Assembly: GCA_052400625.1 (NCBI GenBank)
Contig: JBQTGH010000005.1
Reading direction: 5' to 3' (one strand)
DNA from: Thermophagus sp052400625
GTDB taxonomy: Bacteria > Bacteroidota > Bacteroidia > Bacteroidales > Marinilabiliaceae
Length of the DNA stretch: 64,000 nucleotides
Shown here: positions 27,483 through 36,500 of the stretch, one piece after another
How positions within the stretch are numbered: position 1 is the first letter of the stretch
Layout of the letters: every line of letters begins with the position of its first letter
Program-made: the position numbers and the translations under genes
The notes under the pieces: model-generated
Told to the model about the DNA's origin: nothing
What the model saw: only the letters and a program-made list of their open reading frames with translations
Databases searched by the model: none

Positions 27483-27567
27483 AATATATGTATAAAGTAA
27501 ATTCGGTGTCCGGGAGTTTTCAGTCAACAGACACCGAAAACCCGTTACTCCATTATTTCAAATGCCA

Positions 27568-28968
27568 TTACAGGCATGATGATTCAGTACCTTTTTGCCC
27601 GCAGACCACACATGAAAGACACTTATCCAGTTCCCCTCGGAAACGTTTCTCAACCAAAGATCGAATCTGATCACGAAGTGGCTCCATTTTAATTTTCTCG
27701 ATAACCTCATAAGCAAAGGCATACATTAGTAAGATGGTCGCCTCGTCCCTGTTAATGCCACGGGTACGCAGATAAAACATGGCCTCTTCATCAAGTTGTC
27801 CCACAGTAGCACCATGGCTACACTTCACATCATCGGCATAGATTTCAAGCTGAGGGCGTGAATTGATTTTGGCATCTCTGGTGAGCAGAAGATTATTGTT
27901 GGTTTGATAAGCATTGGTTTTCTGCGCATCAGGCCGAACCATGATTTTTCCGGTAAAAGCGGCAGAGGCATGGTCATCTAACACCCCTTTAAAAAGTTCA
28001 TCACTAAAACACTCAGGAACGGCATGATCGATAAAAGAGAAATTATCAACATGTTGATTTTTATCAAGCAGGTAAAGCCCGTAGGCATGTCCTTCTGCAT
28101 GTTTTCCGGCCAGTTTCAGCTCAATATTATTTCTGCCGACCCCGGTATGTAAAGTTAGATTATTAGTTTTAACATTGGAATTCTCTTTTTGCTCAATATA
28201 AAGCCCTGCTACCTGAGTTGTAGCATTGTGCTGGTTTTGAAGATTATAGTAATCAAGATGAGCATTTGAGGCCACAAAACCTTCAGTAACATTGTTGACA
28301 ACAAATTTTTCGGGCGTTAAAGTGTGATCACAAACCAAAACCTTTGCCTCACTATTTTCTTCCAGAACAATCAGATTGCGTTGATTGGTCATCAAGGCTT
28401 CTTCTGACATCAAAATATTGACGACCTGGATAGGCTTTTCAACAACAACTCCCGGTGGAATATGAATATAAAAACCATCTCTGGCAAACATTGTATTCAG
28501 AGCTACAACACCATCCGAATGCCAAGGCGATATGTTGCCATAATATTTTTCCAGAAATGTGGGATCTTCTTTTGCAAGTGAAGCAAGACTTCCCACACGA
28601 ACTCCAGCCGGAAGATCTCCCAAATTATTATTGGTATAATACCAACCATTTACAATAAAAATGGTAAAAGTATCAAGGGTTTCTACGTCACAGGAAAAAA
28701 CATCTTCCATTTTCCCTGTCAGGTCGTAAGGCTTTAAGCAAAAGGAATAATCTCCTCCAAAAAGCGGCTGGAGATTTGTATATTTATAGTTTTCAACCTT
28801 GTTGGTAGGTATTCCTAATTTCAGAAATGCCTCTAAAGCCTGACCACGCAAATGATTCAAAGGTCGGGAAGAACTATTCTCAATCATCTGCCGGTTTTCT
28901 TCAAACAGGGTGCTCAAAGAGACATCTCTTCCAACAACATTTTTAATGGCATTGTCCATTCCATTCAA
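27568..28968 (-). CDS. sufD: Fe-S cluster assembly protein SufD
   Basis: The 466-residue protein forms the scaffold complex with SufB and SufC. It contains the right-handed beta-helix SufBD core: GVVVEKPIQVVNI, NLIVLEENSEAKVLVCDH, FTGKIMVRPDAQKTNAYQTNNNLLL, and EIYADDVKCSHGATVGQLDEEAMFYLRTRGI, which includes the conserved His of CSHGATVG. The C-terminus ends with KCLSCVVCGQKGTESSCL, four cysteines in the last 16 residues and somewhat longer than usual SufD tails. It lies between sufC and sufS. Alternative starts a few codons in are possible. Confidence 0.95.
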   Translation of the reverse strand: MNGMDNAIKNVVGRDVSLSTLFEENRQMIENSSSRPLNHLRGQALEAFLKLGIPTNKVENYKYTNLQPLFGGDYSFCLKPYDLTGKMEDVFSCDVETLDTFTIFIVNGWYYTNNNLGDLPAGVRVGSLASLAKEDPTFLEKYYGNISPWHSDGVVALNTMFARDGFYIHIPPGVVVEKPIQVVNILMSEEALMTNQRNLIVLEENSEAKVLVCDHTLTPEKFVVNNVTEGFVASNAHLDYYNLQNQHNATTQVAGLYIEQKENSNVKTNNLTLHTGVGRNNIELKLAGKHAEGHAYGLYLLDKNQHVDNFSFIDHAVPECFSDELFKGVLDDHASAAFTGKIMVRPDAQKTNAYQTNNNLLLTRDAKINSRPQLEIYADDVKCSHGATVGQLDEEAMFYLRTRGINRDEATILLMYAFAYEVIEKIKMEPLRDQIRSLVEKRFRGELDKCLSCVVCGQKGTESSCL

Positions 28969-29002
28969 GTATTAATAGTTTGTTTCGATAAAGAAACTGA
29001 AA

Positions 29003-29758
29003 TCATTGTTCATCAAACTCTTTCTTAATCCAGTCGTATCCTTTGGCCTCCAGCTCATGTGCCAGATCCTTTCCTCCGGTCTTCACAATCCGTCCGCGAT
29101 ACAGCACATGAACATAGTCGGGGATAATATACTCCAGCAATCGTTGGTAGTGAGTGATCAAAATAGTAGCATTGTCAGGACGTTTCCACTTGTTAACTCC
29201 ATTAGCCACCGTTCGGAGAGCATCAATATCCAATCCGGAATCGGTTTCATCCAAGATGGCCAGCTTTGGTTCAAGCATCACCATCTGAAATATTTCATTC
29301 TTTTTCTTTTCACCTCCACTAAACCCTTCATTCACCGACCTGTGAGTTAGCTTAGAATCGATATCCACCAACTTTTTCTTTTCACGCATCAGCTTTAAAA
29401 AATCACTGGCTGAAATAGGCTCCTGACCTTTATATTTTCGGATTTCGTTGAGTGAAGTTCGTAGAAAGTTTACCATACTCACACCAGGTATTTCAACGGG
29501 ATACTGGAAACTGAGGAACAGTCCTTCACGGGCCCTGTCTTCCGGCGACATTTCCAAAATATCTTTACCGTTAAAAACAACTTTACCCTCATTAACCTCA
29601 AACATTTCGTGACCCGCCAACACAGAAGCGAGGGTACTTTTCCCCGAACCATTAGGCCCCATTATGGCATGAATTTCACCTGGTTTTACTGTAAGATCAA
29701 TACCTCTGAGTATTTCTTTGTCCTCTATTTTGGCATGTAAATTTTTTATCGAAAGCAT
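29003..29758 (-). CDS. sufC: Fe-S assembly ATPase SufC
   Basis: This 251-residue ABC-type ATPase is the energy module of SufBCD. It has Walker A GPNGSGKST, SufC-specific LFLSFQYPVEIPGVSMVNFLR at the Q-loop, the variant signature FSGGEKKKNEIFQM, Walker B LAILDETDSGLDIDAL, and the switch His in LITHYQRLLEYI. These distinguish SufC from transporter ATPases. It has no membrane partner and sits between sufB (47 bp upstream) and sufD. Confidence 0.97.
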   Translation of the reverse strand: MLSIKNLHAKIEDKEILRGIDLTVKPGEIHAIMGPNGSGKSTLASVLAGHEMFEVNEGKVVFNGKDILEMSPEDRAREGLFLSFQYPVEIPGVSMVNFLRTSLNEIRKYKGQEPISASDFLKLMREKKKLVDIDSKLTHRSVNEGFSGGEKKKNEIFQMVMLEPKLAILDETDSGLDIDALRTVANGVNKWKRPDNATILITHYQRLLEYIIPDYVHVLYRGRIVKTGGKDLAHELEAKGYDWIKKEFDEQ

Positions 29759-29805
29759 AGATATAATAATGAGAAAATTTGACTTTAAAACATATTCGGT
29801 TTTGT

Positions 29806-31254
29806 TTACCCGACACTTCCTTCCAGACTAATTTCAAGAAGTTTTTGCGCTTCGACCGCAAACTCCATAGGTAATTGATTAATCACCTCTTTAACGTATC
29901 CGTTGACGATTAACCCGACAGCACTTTCAGTATCAATACCTCGTTGGTTGCAGTAAAAAATTTGATCTTCACCGATTTTAGAAGTCGTGGCTTCGTGTTC
30001 CACAACGGCAGTATTGTTATTAATCTCCAGATAAGGGAAGGTGTGAGCACCACATTTATCACCCAGCAACAATGAATCGCACTGTGAAAAATTACGGGCA
30101 TTTTCAGCCCTTTTGGACACTTTTACCAAGCCACGATAACTGTTCTGGCTCTTACCCGCCGAAATCCCTTTAGAGACCACCAGGCTTTTAGTGTTTTTCC
30201 CCAAGTGAATCATTTTGGTACCTGTATCGGCCTGCTGGTAATTATTAGTCAAGGCAACAGAATAAAATTCACCAATAGAATGATCCCCCATGAGTACACA
30301 GCTGGGATATTTCCATGTTATGGCAGATCCTGTTTCCACCTGAGTCCATGATATCTTTGAATAATCACCTTTGCATAATCCCCGCTTGGTCACAAAATTA
30401 AAAATACCACCTTTCCCGTTTTTATCGCCCGGATACCAATTTTGCACCGTAGAATATTTCACTTCAGCTCTTTCCATCGCCACAATCTCAACGATGGCGG
30501 CATGAAGCTGGTTTTCGTCACGCATAGGTGCGGTACATCCTTCCAAATAGCTGACATAACTGTCATCTTCAGCCACGATTAGCGTCCGTTCAAATTGGCC
30601 TGTATTTCTGGCATTGATGCGAAAATACGTTGAGAGTTCCACCGGGCATCGTACCCCTTTAGGAATATATACAAATGATCCATCTGAAAAAACGGCTGAA
30701 TTCAATGCCGCAAAATAGTTATCATTGGGTGGCACCACGCTGCCTAAATATTTTTTCACCAAATCCGGATGTTCCCGAATGGCTTCACTGATGGCACAAA
30801 AAATAATCCCTTTTTCTGCCAAAGTCTCTTTGAACGTTGTTTTCACCGAAACGCTGTCCATAATCGCATCCACAGCCACACCTGCCAGTTGTTTCTGCTC
30901 TTCAAGCGGAATTCCCAGCTTGTCAAAGGTAGCTTTCAATTCGGGATCTACCTCATCCATACTATTTAGTTTAGGCCGACTCTTGGGGGCTGAATAATAA
31001 ATGATATCCTGATAATCAATTTCAGGAATTTTAAGATGAGCCCAATTGGGTGCTTTCATGGTTAACCAATGGCGATATGCCTCCAATCTGAAATTCAGCA
31101 TAAAGTCCGGTTCTCCTTTAAGACGTGATATTTCCCGAATCACGTCTTCATTTAATCCTTTGGGAAGAGAATCGGTTTCGATATCCGAATGAAATCCATA
31201 CTTATATTCACCTTTGGTGACTTCTGCCAGTATTTTATCTTGTTCCGTTGCCAT
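29806..31254 (-). CDS. sufB: Fe-S cluster assembly protein SufB
   Basis: The 482-residue scaffold subunit is where the nascent cluster is built. It shows GVAVDAIMDSVSVKTTF, VFSDGSFVYIPKGVRCPVELSTYFRIN, EGCTAPMRDENQLHAAIVEIVAMERAEVKYSTVQNWYPGD and LLLGDKCGAHTFPYLEINNNTAVVEHEATTSKIGEDQIFYC. The Cys in GDKCGAH corresponds to the conserved Cys of SufB. It is the first gene of the operon and follows an unusually long untranslated leader (about 340 nt) if the promoter at 31605 is right. Confidence 0.97.
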   Translation of the reverse strand: MATEQDKILAEVTKGEYKYGFHSDIETDSLPKGLNEDVIREISRLKGEPDFMLNFRLEAYRHWLTMKAPNWAHLKIPEIDYQDIIYYSAPKSRPKLNSMDEVDPELKATFDKLGIPLEEQKQLAGVAVDAIMDSVSVKTTFKETLAEKGIIFCAISEAIREHPDLVKKYLGSVVPPNDNYFAALNSAVFSDGSFVYIPKGVRCPVELSTYFRINARNTGQFERTLIVAEDDSYVSYLEGCTAPMRDENQLHAAIVEIVAMERAEVKYSTVQNWYPGDKNGKGGIFNFVTKRGLCKGDYSKISWTQVETGSAITWKYPSCVLMGDHSIGEFYSVALTNNYQQADTGTKMIHLGKNTKSLVVSKGISAGKSQNSYRGLVKVSKRAENARNFSQCDSLLLGDKCGAHTFPYLEINNNTAVVEHEATTSKIGEDQIFYCNQRGIDTESAVGLIVNGYVKEVINQLPMEFAVEAQKLLEISLEGSVG

Positions 31255-31604
31255 ACCTCATCATTTCTAATGAATTCTATTCATAAAAAACTCTCATTTT
31301 CTTTTCCTTCGCTCTGAAGTTCATTTCACACACTGCTTAATATGTTAGAAACAGCTCTGTCCACTTCCAAATCCGATCCTGCGACGGTAAACTCTTATTC
31401 CAATTACGTTTGACCAAATTTAAAGTCGCTTCAAAACCCCAATAAAATTGGTAAGTTTCCCCTTTCATCACAGAAGTTTATTCGTCAATCGCCCCGACGA
31501 CCATAAACTCTTAAACTATAGACTAATTTCTAAACAACCTCAACTCATCAGGGTTCAAAGGATTAAAGAATAATAACATTTGACAAGGGGAATAAATAAT
31601 CATG
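31255..31604 (-). other. Long putative sufB leader, no ORF
   Basis: About 350 bp between the predicted suf promoter and the sufB start contain no ORF of note. I see no recognisable riboswitch or T-box. It might hold a second promoter or a regulatory RNA structure. Confidence 0.4.
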
Positions 31605-31637
31605 CAAAGTTACCAAACATTTAGATTAAATCTAAAT
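31605..31637 (-). promoter_or_regulatory. Predicted suf promoter overlapped by a perfect 19-bp palindrome
   Basis: On the minus strand TAACTTTG (31612-31605) matches the Bacteroidota -7 box TAnnTTTG and TTTA lies 20 bp upstream at the -33 place. A perfect palindrome, ATTTAGATT-n-AATCTAAAT (31619-31637), covers the -33 box and much of the spacer. Its form resembles DtxR/IdeR-type operators, so metal-responsive repression of suf is plausible; the regulator is not in the window. Confidence 0.6.
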
Positions 31638-31709
31638 TTACACTAATAATTTGCCGCTAACCCCCCTCCCTGATTCTTTTAAAAAAAAGGTTTTATCAAC
31701 ACGAACCTA

Positions 31710-31717
31710 TATCTTTG
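31710..31717 (+). promoter_or_regulatory. Predicted -7 element of the thiL-like gene
   Basis: TATCTTTG matches TAnnTTTG exactly and lies 18 bp before the ATG. No good TTTG is found at the right distance upstream. Confidence 0.45.
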
Positions 31718-31735
31718 TAGTTTAAAATTTAGAGT

Positions 31736-32782
31736 ATGAGCAAGAGTATCACACCACTTTCAGAAATAGGTCTTTTCGGATTGATGGATCGCTATGAAAA
31801 AATATTTCCCAAACAACAAAGCGGCACCATTAAAGGGATGGAAAATGATGCCGCAATCATCGATGCCGGTTCAACCTCCCTGGTAACCGGACAAACCATG
31901 CTGCTTGAAGGCATTCATTTCGATCTGACCTATTTCCCATTAAAACATCTGGGATATAAATCTGTAATTTCGGCTATTTCAGAGGTCATTGCTTCGGGAT
32001 GTCGCCCCACGCAAATCACTATTTCTCTGGGGCTTAGCGGAAAGATGTCTCTGGAAGCGGTTGATCAACTCATGGAAGGCGTAAAAATGGCTTGCGATAA
32101 ATATAACATAGATCTGATCGGCTTCAAACCCTCCTCATCGCTAACAGGCCTCACCATCTCAGTAACTGCCTACGGAATAAGTCCCAAAGACAAACCTCTG
32201 AGTCGGGCAGGCGCACTGGAAAACGACATATTATGTGTAACCGGCGATTTGGGCTCCGCATTCATGGGGTTGCAACTTCTGGAACGTGAAAAAAAAGTAT
32301 TAAACGAGACTGCCGAAGCCATGCCCGATTTTGGCAGTTACGATTATCTTCTGGAACGACAACTCAAACCGGAAGCAAGAATTGAATTATTAAAGCAACT
32401 GGAGGAAACAGGCATATGGCCCACCTCTATGATTCTGATTCGTGAGAGTCTGGCCGCCGCCCTGATCCGTTTATGCCAAACCTCAAAAGTAGGCTGCACC
32501 ATTTATGAAAACAAAATTCCCATTGATCACACCACTTCTACCCTTTGTGATGAAATGGAATTTAATCCGATGGTGGCGGCACTCAATGGGGGTGAAGATT
32601 ATGAAATATTGTTTTCTCTTTCCCTCGATGATTATAAAAAAGTAGAAGAAGCAGGCAACCAGTTAAACAATGTATTTTTAATTGGTTATGTTTGTCCAGC
32701 AACAAAGGGATATACCCTTGAAACCAATGCAGGGCAGGAAATTCCCTTGAAAGCCAGGGGATGGGGCGAAAAAGAAAAATAA
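31736..32782 (+). CDS. ThiL-like (AIR-synthase fold) protein lacking catalytic metal ligands
   Basis: The 348-residue protein aligns end to end with Bacteroidota thiamine-monophosphate kinases: LLEGIHFDLTYFPLKHLGYK, TISLGLS, LTGLTISVTAYG, VTGDLGSAFMGLQLLERE, RQLKPEAR, NGGEDYEILF and the LKARGWG end. Yet residues that bind Mg-ATP are replaced throughout: GDDAA reads ENDAA (36-40), the Asp before LLEG is Thr54, SDI is SEV (82-84), GGDTT is GFKPSS (129-134), and ISDG is IRES (about 227-230). The frame is intact, so this looks like a maintained pseudoenzyme rather than the cell's ThiL. ruvA follows 133 bp downstream. Role unknown. Confidence 0.85.
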   Translation: MSKSITPLSEIGLFGLMDRYEKIFPKQQSGTIKGMENDAAIIDAGSTSLVTGQTMLLEGIHFDLTYFPLKHLGYKSVISAISEVIASGCRPTQITISLGLSGKMSLEAVDQLMEGVKMACDKYNIDLIGFKPSSSLTGLTISVTAYGISPKDKPLSRAGALENDILCVTGDLGSAFMGLQLLEREKKVLNETAEAMPDFGSYDYLLERQLKPEARIELLKQLEETGIWPTSMILIRESLAAALIRLCQTSKVGCTIYENKIPIDHTTSTLCDEMEFNPMVAALNGGEDYEILFSLSLDDYKKVEEAGNQLNNVFLIGYVCPATKGYTLETNAGQEIPLKARGWGEKEK

Positions 32783-32915
32783 TTATACCCCATTGGGCCA
32801 TCAAAAGTTTCTGCAATGATTATTCATTGTAACCATCATTAAAGACCAATGCAGATTTAAATTGATAGGATATTTGAATTTGGCGCAACAATGATCATTA
32901 TAAAATTCAAACAAT

Positions 32916-33497
32916 ATGTACGAGTTTATTTCAGGTAAAATTACCCGTAACACGCCTGCCTATGTGGTTATTGAAAACAACGGGATTGGTTACCTTATCA
33001 ACATTTCTTTGAACACCTATGAAGCTCTGAAGGAAAAAAAAGAAGCCTTGTTATACATCTATGAAAATATCCGGGAAGATGCCTACACCCTTTACGGCTT
33101 TTCCGAAGTCAATGAACGAGAAATATTCCAGTTACTCATTTCGGTATCAGGGATAGGCGCCAACACCGCCCGAATGATGCTCTCTTCCATGTCGCCGGAA
33201 GAATTAAAAGTTGCCATCTCCACAGAAAATGTAAACCAAATAAAAAGTATTAAGGGCATAGGTCTTAAAACTGCCCAACGAGTAATTGTGGAACTGAAGG
33301 ATAAAATTGGCAAAATTGCCGACGGTGAAAAAATACCATTCCTTCAAGACAATACAAATGCCGAAGAAGCGTTATCTGCTTTAGTGATGCTGGGTTTTGC
33401 CAAAGGACCTTCACAAAAGGTCATAGACAAAATTTTACGTGAACATCCCAAAAGCAAAGTTGAAGATGTCATTAAGCTGGCGCTCAAAATGTTGTAA
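32916..33497 (+). CDS. ruvA: Holliday junction branch migration protein RuvA
   Basis: The 193-residue protein forms the DNA-binding tetramer of RuvAB. Its domain I OB-fold begins MYEFISGKITRNTPAYVVIENNGIGYLI. Domain II carries two helix-hairpin-helix motifs, VSGIGANTARMML and IKGIGLKTAQRVIVELKDKI. The C-terminal domain III (EEALSALVMLGFAKG) contacts RuvB. Length is usual. The gene lies 29 bp before sprA, an arrangement I recall from other Bacteroidota, so the two may share transcription. Confidence 0.96.
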   Translation: MYEFISGKITRNTPAYVVIENNGIGYLINISLNTYEALKEKKEALLYIYENIREDAYTLYGFSEVNEREIFQLLISVSGIGANTARMMLSSMSPEELKVAISTENVNQIKSIKGIGLKTAQRVIVELKDKIGKIADGEKIPFLQDNTNAEEALSALVMLGFAKGPSQKVIDKILREHPKSKVEDVIKLALKML

Positions 33498-33526
33498 TAT
33501 AAACCTCTGCAGCGCAATTTTATTGA

Positions 33527-36500
33527 ATGCATAAAACGTTTTCCAAATATCTTTCAGCAACTTTGATTTTCCTGGTCTTGGTTGCCGGGGCTTCATCAGA
33601 TATGTTATGGGGAAGACCTGTCCAAATCCTTCATCTTCCTCAAACCCCGGACTCATTAGACCAATTCCAAATGGACCGGATTCTTCATCCATTATCTTTG
33701 GATAAAGAAAAAGAACTGGATCATCCGGTTATTCCCCAACCTAAAAATCTCCAATATCGAGCCGAATACGATCCCGCCACCGGCATGGTCATCCTATATA
33801 AGATGGTAGGTAATATTCGGGTGCGATTACCTTACTCCATGTCCATTGAAGAATATCGGCAGGAAAGATTACGACAATCTATGTTCAACTATTGGTCGGA
33901 ACAAAACCGTGAAAACTTAAATTCTCAGTCCACACAGGGTTCAGGTATCAATATTGCAACGGGGCAAGCCATGGGAAATATTCTCGGAAGCGAAACCATT
34001 AATATCCGGCCTCAGGGGATTGCCCAACTACAGATTGGGGTCAACCATACCCGAATTGACAATCCCACCCTTCAAGAACGGATGAGAAAAACCACCACCT
34101 TCGATTTCCAGGAAAAAATTCAAATGAATATTACCGGGAACATTGGAGATAAAATAAAAATGGGCATCAATTACAACACGGATGCCACTTTTGATTTCGA
34201 AAACCAAATCAATCTGGAATACTCCGGCGATGAAGATGAAATCCTACAAAAAGTAGAGGCCGGAAACGTCACTTTGCCCCTACCGGGAACGTTAATTACC
34301 GGTAGCCAAAATTTATTTGGCGTAAAAACTGAAATGCAGTTTGGCCGATTGACGGTCACTTCTGTCTTCTCTCAACAGAAAGGTGAAACATCCACCATGA
34401 GCATACAGGGAGGAGCAGAACAACAAAGTTTTGAAATCGGCGCCGACGAATATGACAAAAACCGTCATTTTTTCCTGTCACATTTGTTCAGGGAGCGGTT
34501 CAATGATGCCATGAAGAGCCTCCCTATCATTAACTCCCCTTTTTATATCACTAAAATTGAAGTATGGGTTACCAACCAAAGCAGCAACTTTAACAATTCC
34601 CGAAACATTATAGCCTTCGCCGATTTGGGAGAAAGCCCGGAATTCTTGACAAACCCTAATCTTTGGACAGGACAACCGGGTGCTGTAACCGCCAACAATG
34701 CCAACAACCTCTATGAGCAGATGAATTCCACCTATTCGGCCATTCGAGATATCAACCAGGTATCTTCTTCCTTCGCCCCTTTGGAAGCTCAAGGATTCAG
34801 AGGTGCAAGGGAATATGAAAAGATTGAAAATGCCCGGTTACTCAACGAATCGGAATATACCCTGCATCCAAAACTGGGATACATTTCGCTGAACAGTCCT
34901 CTTAACGAAGATGAAGTGCTGGCAGTTGCCTTTGAGTATACCTACAACGGACAGGTTTTCAAAGTCGGGGAGTTAAGCACCAGCGGGGTTGAAGCACCCA
35001 ACACCCTTTTCGTAAAACTGTTGAAAGGAACCCTCCTCTCCCCCGGGGTCAAGACTTGGGATCTGATGATGAAAAATATTTATGCCATTGGGGCCTATCA
35101 AGTTAGCCAAGAAGATTTTATTTTGGATGTGGCCTTCTTTGACGATTCCCAGGGTTCATATATCAACTACTTCCCGGAAGGGCCCAAACCGGAAGAAGGA
35201 GGGATCAACGGGGAACTCCTCATTAGTGTTATGGGACTTGATCGTCTCGACAGTAATCAGGAACCTAATCCCGACGGCACCTTCGACTTTGTTCCCGATT
35301 ACACCATCTTAACCGACCAGGGAAGAATAGTGTTCCCTGTGGTTGAACCTTTTGGCAGCAATCTTGAAGAGAAACTACAAGGAAATCCCCAACTCATAGA
35401 GAAATATGTTTTCAACGCGCTGTATGACTCGACCATTACCAATGCATCACAAATGGCCGAAAGCAATAAATTCAAACTCAAGGGTAGTTATAAATCGTCC
35501 TCAAGCAATGAAATTTCGCTGAACGCCTTTAACATCCCTGAAGGATCGGTCGTTGTTACAGCTGGAGGAATCCGATTGACCGAGAATCAGGACTATACTG
35601 TCGATTACACCACCGGTCGCATACGCATACTAAATGAAGGGCTTCTCGAATCAGGAACGCCCATACAGGTTTCTATGGAAAGTCAGGATCTCTTTAACTT
35701 GCAAACTAAAACATTACTGGGAACTCACCTTAACTACCAATTTAATAATGATTTTAACATTGGTGCTACGCTGATGCACTTAAGAGAAAGGCCCCTCACC
35801 CAAAAAGTAAATTATGGTGACGAACCCATAGCCAACACCATTTGGGGAATTAATGCCGCCTACTATACCGAATCTAACGCCCTCACATCTTGGATTGACA
35901 AACTTCCACTGGTAGAAACCACGACCCCATCCTCCATATCTTTCGAGGGAGAATTTGCCCAAATACTCCCCGGCCACCCCAATGTCATTGAAGAAGAAGG
36001 CACTTCATATATCGATGACTTTGAAGGAAGCGAAACCCCTATCGACATCAAAAACTGGACAGCATGGACCTTTGCCAGCACCCCTCAGGGACAACCTGAC
36101 ATGTTTCCCGAAGCGTCCAAAATCAACGATCTATCGTATGGTTTCAACCGTGCAAAACTGGCATGGTACGTCATTGATCCTATTTTCCTAAGAAACAACA
36201 GCCTCACGCCGTCCCATCTCCGACAAAACCCGGACCAACAATCCAGCCATTTTGTACGAGAAGTCTATGAGAAAGAAATATTCCCCTATCGCGAAAGTGC
36301 TTATGGGGAACCAACTAACATTTCAGTACTAAACCTGGCTTACTATCCCGATGAACGAGGACCCTATAACTTTGATACCGACCTAACGCCCGAAGGGAAA
36401 CTTAATAACCCGGAACAACGATGGGCCGGAATCATGAGAGAGCTCCAGACCAATGACTTTGAAGCCTCTAACATCGAATACATTGAATTCTGGATGATGG

